A stretch of DNA of 63,411 bases from an uncultured Roseburia sp. (lineage in GTDB: Bacteria > Bacillota > Clostridia > Lachnospirales > Lachnospiraceae): positions 1 through 63,411 of the forward strand of contig CAJTOI010000018.1 of the NCBI GenBank assembly GCA_910577925.1, given 5' to 3'. How positions within the stretch are numbered: position 1 is the stretch's first letter; every line of letters starts with the position of its first letter. Made by a program: the position numbers and the translations under genes. A model generated the notes under the pieces. The model did not search any database, had not been told where the DNA came from, and was given only the letters and a program-made list of their open reading frames with translations. This document shows, piece after piece, positions 15,123 through 23,246 of the stretch.

Positions 15123-16745
15123 CTACGCTCCTTTTCTGTGAATCAGTACCGACGGGACCAGAAACAGCAGCATGATGACAAGCAGCAGCCGCCCGTTTTG
15201 ACTCCGGGCCGACGTGTCATATTCCGCCGTCTCCAAAAGCTTCGTCAGCTCCCCCTGTATCACCCCTGCGTGTCTGTGCAGATAGGTTCTGATGAGATAA
15301 AGCTCCTGCTCATAATCGTCGTTAAAACGGCTGATCGTTATGCCGTCCCTCTCATAGTCGTACAGATAATAATTCCCCGCATTCTCAAACGAATCGTCCA
15401 GATAATCGGCCGCCCAGCGAAACCATTCCCGCTGCCCGGCCGATTTCAGGCAGTCCGCCGCCTGATCGAGCACCGAAAAGACATGCTTCTCCGAAAGCGC
15501 TCCCCTCCGCAAAACGGCGTACCGGCTCTTTAGCCGCCTGATAAAAGCCTTGTCCCTGCACAGATTTTCAAAGAACGGCTTTGTCTGAAATGCCAGCGTT
15601 TCCGGTTCCATCTCCTGCGCGTAATAATTGTTCATCGCCTGATCAAAATCCCACACCGGCCCGATTTTCAGCTTTCCTCCGGACTCTTTGTACATATAAG
15701 TCGAATGCTGCCCCGCGTCATAATTCCCGAAAAACTCATTGATCAGAAAATAGTCGACAAACGAATCCACGTCAATATATTTGTCATACACGCCAAACAC
15801 CGACGCGTCACGGGAATACAGAATCTGCTCCGTCTTTGAAAAATCTGCCTCGATATATGCCAGCGATTCCTCTGTCAGCTTCCGCTTGGGAGGATATTTG
15901 AGTCCGATCCACTCCTCCGACAGCCCGTTTATGCGGCCGTAGGTATCGAGCATTGGGTCAAAATTCGTGTAGCGGTCTCTCCGGACGATATAGCTCGTAT
16001 ACACGTTCTTTTTCTTTGCCTCGTCGATATCAATCCGGTCTCTTCCACGCTCGACGCTCTCCATCAGCAGGTATACGCCCTGATAGACATAGCGGCCGTC
16101 CTCGTATCTCACCACCTCACAGAACCTGCAGTCCGGCGCCATCGCGGCCCCCGACGCCTCCGTGGCGATTCTGCAGGCCAGATAATTGCGCAGCATGCTC
16201 TTGTCCGCCATACTGCCGTTTAACACCCATCCGTTTCCCTCCCCAATGCCCAGCAGATCCGCATCGCACGGTTCCCCCGACGCGTCCGCAAGCTTGATCA
16301 GATACTGCGGCTTGTCATAGGCAAACGATGTGTGGCCGCGTTTTTTTATCACGATGTCGCCCGTATAGGACGCCGCATCCCAAAGGGTATTTCTCCCGCC
16401 CTCCCCGGAAATAATGCGGATGTGCCCGGCCGTCCACGGGTCTATTGTCCCGTCGGAAACCTCCTCCCCATAAGAAAAATACTTATATTCGGCAAGCTCC
16501 CCCTCCGTCTCCAGCACCACCAGCGGCAGATTGGTAGAAAAGCCCTCCCGCACCGTAAAATCCTCTGCGAGATACGCAAGCGGGTCTTCCGTGCCCAAAT
16601 CCTCCGGCAGCGCCCCGTAGGTTCCAGCGCTCCCCCGCGCTTCCCCGGCGCAATACCGGCGCAGCACCGCCAAAAGAAGCAGCGCCGAAAATACCGCTGC
16701 CGCAAACAGAGCGCGCTTTTTCATCTGCCGACTCCAAACTGTCAT
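15123..16745 (-). CDS. CotH-like protein kinase
   Basis: 540 residues from ATG at 16745 (MTVWSRQMKKRALF); the GTG nine bases earlier would sit too close to the GGGAG ribosome-binding site. A signal/anchor helix follows the basic start (ALFAAAVFSALLLLAVL). CotH motifs are KKRGHTSFAYDKPQYLIKL (nucleotide-binding lysine region), LLGIGEGNGWVLNGSMADKSMLRNYLA, and the metal-binding WDFDQAMNNYY. A hydrophobic helix near the C-terminus suggests membrane attachment. In Bacillus CotH phosphorylates spore-coat proteins; here the neighbours point to a vegetative envelope or polysaccharide function, which is inference. Confidence 0.88.
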   Translation of the reverse strand: MTVWSRQMKKRALFAAAVFSALLLLAVLRRYCAGEARGSAGTYGALPEDLGTEDPLAYLAEDFTVREGFSTNLPLVVLETEGELAEYKYFSYGEEVSDGTIDPWTAGHIRIISGEGGRNTLWDAASYTGDIVIKKRGHTSFAYDKPQYLIKLADASGEPCDADLLGIGEGNGWVLNGSMADKSMLRNYLACRIATEASGAAMAPDCRFCEVVRYEDGRYVYQGVYLLMESVERGRDRIDIDEAKKKNVYTSYIVRRDRYTNFDPMLDTYGRINGLSEEWIGLKYPPKRKLTEESLAYIEADFSKTEQILYSRDASVFGVYDKYIDVDSFVDYFLINEFFGNYDAGQHSTYMYKESGGKLKIGPVWDFDQAMNNYYAQEMEPETLAFQTKPFFENLCRDKAFIRRLKSRYAVLRRGALSEKHVFSVLDQAADCLKSAGQREWFRWAADYLDDSFENAGNYYLYDYERDGITISRFNDDYEQELYLIRTYLHRHAGVIQGELTKLLETAEYDTSARSQNGRLLLVIMLLFLVPSVLIHRKGA

Positions 16746-16757
16746 ACCCGTCACTCC

Positions 16758-17444
16758 CTACTGGTTAATCTCATCTTCCTGCCGCACCATACTCACCGAA
16801 GACACCCCAGCAATCCCCGCGATACGGCTCATGCACGAACCGTTTGTCTTCTGCGACTCGCGCAGCAGTGCATCCGAAATCTCATAGATAGCCTCCGCCT
16901 TTCTGCCCGCCGCAGAGACATTTTCCATCCGCAGAACGGCCTTTCCCGAAAACAGCGACGCCATCTGGTTTTCTACCGTTTCGCGCGCGTCCGCATCCAG
17001 CTTCATCACAATCAGAATCCGCTCGTTGTCCCGCACAAACCCGAAGAATACCAGATACAGAAAAATAATCACACTGCCGATTCCGGCGGTCAGGTAATCG
17101 GAGACGCCGCAGCAGACTCCGACTGCAATCGCCCAGAAAATATATGCGGTGTCTCTCGGGTCCTTTATGGCCGTGCGGAAGCGGACAATCGAAAGCGCTC
17201 CCACCATACCGAGCGACAGGGCAATATTATTTCCGATTACGTTCATAATCAGCGTTGTAATCAGCACGAGCATTACCAACGATACGTTAAACTTCCGGCT
17301 GTACACCGGACCCGAATGGGCCATGCGGTAAGAGACAAACAAAAGCGCTCCTATCACGCAGGCTGCCAGAAAATTGAGAAATACCTCCTGCGGCGTCAGT
17401 TCCCCGGACGCCGTCACCAGACTCTCATAGAAAAACTGTTTCAT
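16758..17444 (-). CDS. DUF4956 membrane protein
   Basis: A 228-residue protein with four N-terminal hydrophobic helices, the family signature LSLGMVGALSIVRFRTAIKD followed by RDTAYIFWAIAVGVCCG, and a C-terminal cytoplasmic domain (ERILIVMKLDADARETVENQ). DUF4956 proteins are frequent neighbours of VTC-domain and CotH proteins, as here; their function is not established. The VTC gene ends 3 bases upstream. Confidence 0.85.
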   Translation of the reverse strand: MKQFFYESLVTASGELTPQEVFLNFLAACVIGALLFVSYRMAHSGPVYSRKFNVSLVMLVLITTLIMNVIGNNIALSLGMVGALSIVRFRTAIKDPRDTAYIFWAIAVGVCCGVSDYLTAGIGSVIIFLYLVFFGFVRDNERILIVMKLDADARETVENQMASLFSGKAVLRMENVSAAGRKAEAIYEISDALLRESQKTNGSCMSRIAGIAGVSSVSMVRQEDEINQ

Positions 17445-17447
17445 CCT

Positions 17448-18020
17448 CTATCTCCTCCCGCTTTTGAAAATCATGCGCGCTCTGCAGTACTTGCTGCTCG
17501 AAATCTGCATGCGCCCGGACGTATTCAGAATCTGCCTGATATAAGAAAATAAAAATCCGCTGTACTTGACCTCCAGCGTCACCTCGGAAGGCGCACAGAC
17601 CGGCCACAGGACCGGCGCCGGATCAAACAGGTCAAGCGACGCCTCCGTGGCGCGCAGATTCGCGTCAAAGGTAATGCGGATATCATTCTCCTCCCGGATA
17701 TAGGCCAGTCTGTCGTACTCCACCACACACTTCGGCCGGTAGCAGCGCGTCACAAGAAACGTTTCCTTACACTCCAGCCTGATCGTTTCGGCATCCCCGC
17801 CGTAGACGCGCATTCTGATCTTTTGTCTGCAGTCATATCCGTCTGTCTTATCCTCAAAGTCAGAATCGGACAGACTGTCAAAATACAGCGAGCGCACCGC
17901 ATAGCCGCTCCCGCCGTTGTGCGGGTCCGGCCGCAGGACGGCCGCAAGCCTGTCCTTAAGGACATACAATTCCTGCGTCCCGATCCGGTACTTTAATTCC
18001 CGCCTCTCCACTTCAATCAT
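17448..18020 (-). CDS. VTC domain (polyphosphate polymerase-like) protein
   Basis: Start ATG at 18020 (MIEVERRELKYRIG), with GGGAGGGCGGGA just before; 190 residues. The fold is that of the VTC/CYTH triphosphate tunnel: ERRELKYRI at the start, YAVRSLYFDS, KIRMRVYGG, IRLECKE, and a late VTLEVKYSGFLFSYI. Yeast Vtc4 makes polyphosphate from ATP; bacterial stand-alone VTC proteins paired with DUF4956 and CotH have no settled role. It overlaps the upstream membrane-protein gene by 8 bases, so the two are probably coupled. Confidence 0.85.
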   Translation of the reverse strand: MIEVERRELKYRIGTQELYVLKDRLAAVLRPDPHNGGSGYAVRSLYFDSLSDSDFEDKTDGYDCRQKIRMRVYGGDAETIRLECKETFLVTRCYRPKCVVEYDRLAYIREENDIRITFDANLRATEASLDLFDPAPVLWPVCAPSEVTLEVKYSGFLFSYIRQILNTSGRMQISSSKYCRARMIFKSGRR

Positions 18021-18582
18021 TCCCGCCCTCCCCTTCCTGCGGCGCATTCATCCGGTATAAATCCTCATATGTGTAAAAATAGATTTCCGCGGCTGCCCTG
18101 CGTTTCCCTCTGCGGTACGACCAGACAAACAGCCCCGCAAACAGCAGCACACAGAAAACGGCGTTCCGATATACCTGCAGGTACAAAACGCCCGAGACAA
18201 CCGCCGCGCCGAGGAAAGCGCCTGCGGCAGGCAAAAAGCCCGCGCGCCTGCGGCGGCCGCCGCTCCTGTGTCCGAAACACGGCACACGCTTTAAAAATTT
18301 CAGCAGCACACAGCAGCCAAGTTCGCCGAAGAACACCGCCGTCACAAAAAAGAGCATCGCGGCAATCTCATGTTCCGTGACAGAATCCATCACGGAGACG
18401 GCAAGACCGCCGATACCGAACCCTGCCAGAATCAGACACATCGTCTGTAGATATTGATACCCACAGGCACAGGTAAATATGCCCGCCGCGAGAACACCGA
18501 CGACAAGACAGACGGTCACCGTCCCGCGCGCAAACACGATCCTGCCCTGCCATTGCGGGATTTCCAGAATCCAACCCGACAT
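18013..18582 (-). CDS. Membrane protein of unknown function, first gene of the CotH/VTC operon
   Basis: 189 residues, not recognised. About five hydrophobic helices are visible (TVTVCLVVGVLAAGIFTCAC; MCLILAGFGIGGLAVSV; IAAMLFFVTAVFFGELGCC; ALGAAVVSGV-like stretches), with a basic loop rich in Arg/Gly in the middle. AAGGAGAG lies upstream of ATG 18582. It begins only 20 bases after the T-run of the queT terminator, leaving no room for an ordinary promoter. The Cys/Gly-rich helices could form a small channel or scaffold; this is speculation. Confidence 0.7.
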   Translation of the reverse strand: MSGWILEIPQWQGRIVFARGTVTVCLVVGVLAAGIFTCACGYQYLQTMCLILAGFGIGGLAVSVMDSVTEHEIAAMLFFVTAVFFGELGCCVLLKFLKRVPCFGHRSGGRRRRAGFLPAAGAFLGAAVVSGVLYLQVYRNAVFCVLLFAGLFVWSYRRGKRRAAAEIYFYTYEDLYRMNAPQEGEGGND

Positions 18583-18601
18583 CTTTCTCTCCTTTCCTCA
18601 C

Positions 18602-18643
18602 AAAAAAAAGACTATTGCTCCGGTTTTTCCGAAAACAATAGTC
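18602..18643 (-). terminator. queT terminator
   Basis: GACTATTG / CAATAGTC stem (18610-18617 with 18636-18643) and an inner CCGG/CCG-containing loop, followed by eight T on the minus strand. It lies directly between queT and the CotH/VTC operon, so read-through would be needed if no promoter lies inside. Confidence 0.88.
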
Positions 18644-18650
18644 TCCATCT

Positions 18651-19133
18651 TTAAAAAATATTATTCTTATATCTGTGCAGCGCGCTGTAGAGTATATTTC
18701 CGAGTACATAACAGGAAATCACTTCCCCGATCCCTACCGTCAGCATAAAAAACGGAATCGTTCCCTCCGCCATGTACACATACGCCAGCACAAACGGAAC
18801 GATCACGGTGTTTGATACAATCGGCGGAATCGGCGCAAGCCAGCGGTTTTTTCTGAGCGCATAGGTTCCGGCCGCGCCAATCAGCGTCGCAAGACTTCCG
18901 AACACCACGTCAAGCGGCATACATCCCGTCAGAAGATTGGCAAGCAGACAGCCGACAAAAAGTCCCGGAACCGCGGCCGGCGTAAACACCGGCAAAATCG
19001 TAAGCGCCTCGGAAATCCGAACCTGAATCGCTCCCGATGCAAGATTGAACGCGCTGACAAAGTAAGTCAGCACAACGTAGACGGCCGCAATCATCGCCGC
19101 CTGAACAATAAACAGTACTCCCTTGTTTCTCAT
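18651..19133 (-). CDS. queT: QueT-type queuosine-precursor transporter
   Basis: Substrate-binding (S) component of an ECF transporter for a queuosine precursor such as preQ1. 160 residues with five to six hydrophobic helices; typical blocks are GAIQVRISEALTILPVF and FGSLATLIGAAGTYALRK. No ATPase genes are nearby, so it must use shared ECF modules encoded elsewhere. A preQ1 riboswitch-like leader immediately upstream supports the ligand. Confidence 0.9.
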   Translation of the reverse strand: MRNKGVLFIVQAAMIAAVYVVLTYFVSAFNLASGAIQVRISEALTILPVFTPAAVPGLFVGCLLANLLTGCMPLDVVFGSLATLIGAAGTYALRKNRWLAPIPPIVSNTVIVPFVLAYVYMAEGTIPFFMLTVGIGEVISCYVLGNILYSALHRYKNNIF

Positions 19134-19147
19134 ATTCTTTTTCTCCT

Positions 19148-19185
19148 TTAGTTTTGTTTTTCGTCAGGAAGGTCTCGAACTGACG
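19148..19185 (-). promoter_or_regulatory. preQ1-I-type riboswitch
   Basis: Minus strand: stem CGTCAG / CTGACG enclosing TTCGAGACCTTC, then an A-rich tail AAAAACAAAACTAA that runs into the ribosome-binding site AAAGGAG. This matches the small class I preQ1 aptamer layout (stem, TTC..G loop, A-rich tail ending CUAA). Ligand binding would hide the Shine-Dalgarno and lower QueT synthesis. Confidence 0.72.
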
Positions 19186-19273
19186 TATTTCTATTCGTCC
19201 CTGCGCGCATAACGGCAGCGACTTGTAAAGTTTATCACATCTTCTCTCCAAATGCAACCGCACCGCATCCCAT

Positions 19274-20119
19274 TCACGCAAAAAAGTGTTCCGCGACCGT
19301 GATTTTTCCGATATACACAACCGGACCGGTCATAAAAATATGCCCCTCTTCGTCAAACCGTACCTGAAGTGTTCCGCCCTGCATATGTACCGCAAGCGTA
19401 TCCTCCACCAGGCCGAGTCTGTGGGCTGCAGCTGCCGCGGCACAGGCCCCGGTTCCCGATGCATACGTGTATCCTGCCCCGCGCTCATAAATCTCGATCT
19501 CTATATTCTTCCGGTCAAGCACATGCATCAGCTGCATATTGATCCGATTCGGAAAATACTTGGAATTTTCCACGTAGGGCCCCAGCTGCAGCGCCTTCTT
19601 CGCGCTGATCTCCTCAAGCAGCAGCACACAGTTCGGATTTCCCATCGACACGCAGGTGGCGTTATAGAAATTATCGCAGAAAAAGATAGATTCCCCGACA
19701 ATCTCCTCCCCAAAGCCAAGGGCGGGGATCTCTTTTGCCACAAACTTCGCCGGGCCCATATCCACGCACATCACGCTTCCCTCGTCATCTAAAAAAGTCA
19801 CGCCTGTCTTTCCCGCCTTTGTATACAGCTCATAGCTGCGCTCCTTCACATAGCCGGCATCCCTGAGATAGCGCGAGAAAATACGGATTCCGTTTCCGCT
19901 CTTTTCCGCTTCGCTGCCGTCGGGATTGAAAATGCGCAGTATCATTTTTTCCCCATCAAAAAAAGGGCCGTACAAAATCCCATCTGCCCCGACTCCCACA
20001 TTCCGCCTGCACAAAAGCGCAATCTGTGTTTCCGTAAGCGCTGTCTCATTGCGGTTCGGGTCATATACCAGATAGTCATTTCCAAGCCCATGGTATTTAC
20101 GCAGAATCATCTCTGACAT
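19274..20119 (-). CDS. Diaminopimelate epimerase homologue with both catalytic Cys replaced by Ser
   Basis: A DapF-fold protein, 281 residues from ATG 20119 (MSEMILRKYHG, with GGAGGTG 4 bases upstream). Family features are GLGNDYLVYD, CRRNVGVGADGILYG, FNPDGSEAE, GNPNCVLL and YERGAGYT. The two cysteines that act as acid and base in true DapF (CGNG and CGTG/CGSG) read SGNG (Ser74) and SGTG (Ser221) here. Either the protein uses serine-based or altered chemistry, it acts on another amino acid, or it has lost epimerase activity. A canonical dapF may exist elsewhere in the genome. It lies between queT and an unknown acidic-protein gene. Confidence 0.82.
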   Translation of the reverse strand: MSEMILRKYHGLGNDYLVYDPNRNETALTETQIALLCRRNVGVGADGILYGPFFDGEKMILRIFNPDGSEAEKSGNGIRIFSRYLRDAGYVKERSYELYTKAGKTGVTFLDDEGSVMCVDMGPAKFVAKEIPALGFGEEIVGESIFFCDNFYNATCVSMGNPNCVLLLEEISAKKALQLGPYVENSKYFPNRINMQLMHVLDRKNIEIEIYERGAGYTYASGTGACAAAAAAHRLGLVEDTLAVHMQGGTLQVRFDEEGHIFMTGPVVYIGKITVAEHFFA

Positions 20120-20169
20120 AAACACCTCCAACATTTTCTTATTCTATTATATGCCGGATTTTTCTGTTG

Positions 20170-20577
20170 TTACTTCTCCTCCTCTGTGCCCCGCGCAATC
20201 AAATCCCGCAGCGCGTCGGAACGGGCGTGCAGAATTGCGTCAATCTGCCCCTTCGTCTCCTCGTCTTCCACCTCTTTCCGCCCGTATGCGCCGGAGTAGG
20301 AACCGGTCGTCTTATTGAAGATGGCCTTCTCTTCTTTCAGATATTCTTCCCCGGCGCGCAAAAGCGCCGCCTGCTCCTCGGCTTCATCCCAAATCTCATC
20401 TTCATCCGCGCGGTCGATAATCCCCATAATCTCATCGTCAAGCGCAATGTCAGCCGTCTCTTCCGCCTCTTTTGTCTCCTGCGGCGCCTCCGGAATCACA
20501 TAATTTACATTCCAATATTTGATAATGCTTTTGCTGATACGTTCTCTTTCATTTCTTTCGTCAATAATGTCTTTCAT
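20170..20577 (-). CDS. Acidic hypothetical protein
   Basis: 135 residues from ATG 20577 (MKDIIDERNERER), with AAGGAG 9 bases upstream. Not recognised. It is strongly acidic and probably largely helical (EAEETADIALDDEIMGIID; EIWDEAEEQAALL). There is no signal peptide or membrane helix. It is divergent from sigG across a 103-bp gap and lies about 50 bases upstream of the dapF homologue. Confidence 0.65.
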   Translation of the reverse strand: MKDIIDERNERERISKSIIKYWNVNYVIPEAPQETKEAEETADIALDDEIMGIIDRADEDEIWDEAEEQAALLRAGEEYLKEEKAIFNKTTGSYSGAYGRKEVEDEETKGQIDAILHARSDALRDLIARGTEEEK

Positions 20578-20603
20578 ACAATCTGCTCCTTCTAAATTGC
20601 ACT

Positions 20604-20633
20604 GCATAAAATTTTATAAAATGTAGCATCCTT
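20604..20633 (+). promoter_or_regulatory. Sigma-G/F-like promoter of sigG
   Basis: GCATA (20604-20608), an 18-bp spacer, then CATCCTT (20627-20633). This resembles the forespore consensus GnATA-N18-CATnnTA. An autoregulated sigma-G promoter is expected for sigG. Confidence 0.45.
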
Positions 20634-20680
20634 TAATCAGAATCTTATTCAATTCAAAGATCCCGGAGGATAAACTATTT

Positions 20681-21466
20681 ATGGCTTCTTATTCATTTAA
20701 AGTAGAAATCTGCGGTGTGAACACTGCCAAGCTTCCCATACTTGGAGAGGAGGAAAAAGAAGCCCTCTTCACCCGTATCAAGCAGGGCGACGCCGCAGCC
20801 AGGGAAACCTATATCAAAGGAAATCTGCGCCTTGTTCTAAGCGTCATCAAGCGTTTTTCCGGCAATCACGAAAACGTCGACGACCTCTTTCAGATCGGCT
20901 GCATCGGTCTCATCAAATCCATCGACAATTTCGACCCCACCATGGGCGTAAAATTCTCCACCTACGCGGTTCCGATGATTATCGGGGAGATACGACGCTA
21001 TCTGCGCGACAACAATTCCATCCGCGTCAGCCGGTCCCTGCGGGATACCGCCTACAAGGCCATCCACACAAGAGAACTTTTGTCCCGCACCTGCACGAAG
21101 GAACCGACGCTCGAAGAAATCGCAAAGGAATCGGGCATCAGCAAGGAGGAGATCGTCTTCGCCCTCGACGCCATCCAAAGCCCTTTAAGCCTCTACGACC
21201 CGGTGTATACCGACGGCGGCGACACGCTCTATGTCATGGACCAGATCAGCGACAAGAAAAACCGCGAGGAAAACTGGATCGAACAGCTCTCGCTAAACGA
21301 TGCGATGGATCATCTGAACGAGCGGGAAAATTATATCCTGCGCCTGCGCTTTTTTGAGGGAAAAACACAGATGGAGGTCGCAGAGGAGATCCATATCTCC
21401 CAGGCCCAGGTCAGCCGCCTGGAAAAATCCGCCCTGCGCTCCATCCGCAATTATCTGAGTATGTGA
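20681..21466 (+). CDS. sigG: RNA polymerase sporulation sigma factor SigG
   Basis: Late forespore-specific sigma factor. 261 residues, starting MASYSFKVEICGVNTAKLP, the conserved SigG N-terminus. Region 2 reads DLFQIGCIGLIKSIDNFDP and VKFSTYAVPMIIGEIRRYLRD; region 4 reads REDYILRLRFFEGKTQMEVA-like sequence ending SQAQVSRLEKSALRSIR. GGAGGATAAACTATTT precedes the ATG. Unlike in Bacillus, it is not directly downstream of sigE: a convergent MBL gene lies between them. Confidence 0.95.
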   Translation: MASYSFKVEICGVNTAKLPILGEEEKEALFTRIKQGDAAARETYIKGNLRLVLSVIKRFSGNHENVDDLFQIGCIGLIKSIDNFDPTMGVKFSTYAVPMIIGEIRRYLRDNNSIRVSRSLRDTAYKAIHTRELLSRTCTKEPTLEEIAKESGISKEEIVFALDAIQSPLSLYDPVYTDGGDTLYVMDQISDKKNREENWIEQLSLNDAMDHLNERENYILRLRFFEGKTQMEVAEEIHISQAQVSRLEKSALRSIRNYLSM

Positions 21467-21482
21467 TGCAAACGGACAGCCC

Positions 21483-23099
21483 TTACCGTTCCCACTTGCT
21501 GCACAGATTATTAATCTGATCCGCAAACTTGCCGAGTTCCCGGTTCGGCATACCCTCACAGCGCTGAATCACCGTCATCAGACGGCCGCCGGCTGCGAGA
21601 AGCCTTGCAAAGACATTATTGGACGCCTTGCCGGCACTCTTATCCTTCTTCGCCGCACGGGCTCTTGAGCCCTCTCTGATGCACGCTCCGGTCAGCAGGT
21701 CGAACGCGTCGCCGCTGTAGGGCGCATACGCGGGAATCCCGAATTTCTCGGTGATGCGGGCCGCAAACTGCTCCGTAACCGAATCTTCCCCGTGTACCAC
21801 AAACACTTTCTCGGGGCGGCCCGAAAAAGCGCCCACCCAGCGGAGCAGCTGATTGACATCCGCGTGTCCGCTGATGCCCGGAAGATTCAAAATCTTCGCG
21901 CGCACCTCCACGACTTCTCCGAACAGCTTCGCCTGACGGGCGCCGTTGAGCAGCGAGTGTCCCAATGTCCCCGGCACCTGAAAGCCCACAAACAGGATCG
22001 TCGAATCCTTCCGCCAGAGATTATGCTTCAGATGATGTCTGACCCTTCCGGCCTCGCACATGCCGGAGGCCGAGATAATCACCTTCGGCTTCTCGTCAAA
22101 GTTAATCATCTTCGACTCGTCGCTGGTGATCGCCATCCGAAGGCCCGGGAAGCTGATCGGATTGATGCCCTGACGCACCAAATCCAGCGCCTCCTCGCGG
22201 AAACAGTCCTTAACGTTCTTATTGAAAATACTTGTGGCCTCCACCGCCAGCGGACTGTCCACGTACACTTCAAAATTCTGAAACTCCGGCAGCAGCCCCT
22301 CAAGCTTAATCCTTCGGATGAAAAACAGCATCTCCTGCGTGCGCCCGACGGAAAACGCCGGTATCACCAGGTTGCCCCCGCGGATAAACGTATCCTTTAT
22401 GACCGTCGCCAGCTCTCTTGCGTAATCCGGCGGTGCGGAGTGCTCCTTGTCCCCGTAGGTGGATTCCATCACCACATAATCCGCGTCCTCTATATACTCC
22501 GGGTCACGGATCATCGGCCGGTTCCCCGGTCCGAGGTCCCCGGAAAACACGATCTTGCGCTCCTGTCTCCCGTCTTCCGTCTCCTCCGCAATCCACATCT
22601 CAATAGACGCGGAACCCAAAAGATGCCCCGCATCCACAAAGCGCACCTTTAAGTTCTCACACACCTCGACAATCGAATCGTAATCACAGGAAACAAACTG
22701 TGTGAGCACGCCCATCGCATCATTCATATCATACAGCGGCACCACTTCCGGTTCTCCGGCGCGCTTCGCCTTGCGGTTCTTCCACTCCGCCTCAAACATC
22801 TGGATATGCGCACTGTCTTTGAGCATAATGCCGCACAGCTGCGTCGTCGCCGCCGTCGCAAAAATCTGTCCGCGGAATCCGTGATTGTACAACAGAGGCA
22901 GCAATCCGGAATGGTCAATGTGCGCGTGCGTGATGAACACATAATCCACCGCCGCGGCATTGACCGGTATCTCCTGATTCACATACAGATCCGCCCCCTG
23001 CTCCATTCCGCAGTCCACAAGAATATGCTTATCGCCGAATTCCACATAATGGCAGCTTCCCGTTACCTCGTGCGCCGCCCCCAAAAATTCAAGTAACAT
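21483..23099 (-). CDS. MBL-fold/beta-CASP hydrolase (RNase-like)
   Basis: 538 residues from ATG 23099 (MLLEFLGAAHEVTGS), chosen over an upstream start because GGGGAGGGGC lies 6 bases before it. Metallo-beta-lactamase motifs are THAHIDHSGLLP, DAGHLLGSASIEMW and SGDLGPGN. The beta-CASP region follows, with FSVGRTQEMLFFI, SASGMCEAGRVRHHLK and GISGHADVNQLLRW. Such proteins (YSH1/CPSF-like) process RNA; the exact substrate is unknown. The C-terminal ~75 residues (SRARAAKKDKSAGKASNN) form a basic tail, consistent with nucleic-acid binding. It is convergent with sigG. Confidence 0.9.
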   Translation of the reverse strand: MLLEFLGAAHEVTGSCHYVEFGDKHILVDCGMEQGADLYVNQEIPVNAAAVDYVFITHAHIDHSGLLPLLYNHGFRGQIFATAATTQLCGIMLKDSAHIQMFEAEWKNRKAKRAGEPEVVPLYDMNDAMGVLTQFVSCDYDSIVEVCENLKVRFVDAGHLLGSASIEMWIAEETEDGRQERKIVFSGDLGPGNRPMIRDPEYIEDADYVVMESTYGDKEHSAPPDYARELATVIKDTFIRGGNLVIPAFSVGRTQEMLFFIRRIKLEGLLPEFQNFEVYVDSPLAVEATSIFNKNVKDCFREEALDLVRQGINPISFPGLRMAITSDESKMINFDEKPKVIISASGMCEAGRVRHHLKHNLWRKDSTILFVGFQVPGTLGHSLLNGARQAKLFGEVVEVRAKILNLPGISGHADVNQLLRWVGAFSGRPEKVFVVHGEDSVTEQFAARITEKFGIPAYAPYSGDAFDLLTGACIREGSRARAAKKDKSAGKASNNVFARLLAAGGRLMTVIQRCEGMPNRELGKFADQINNLCSKWER

Positions 23100-23246
23100 A
23101 TGACGCCCCTCCCCTGTTCTTATCCTTCGTGGCAGTCCGTCTTTCAAACCGGACCGCAACCGGTCTCTATGAGATTATTATACTATTTTCCGGCCGCAGA
23201 TACAATCGCTTTTTCCTTCCCCCTTCTCTCTGTCTTCCCCTGCGCC

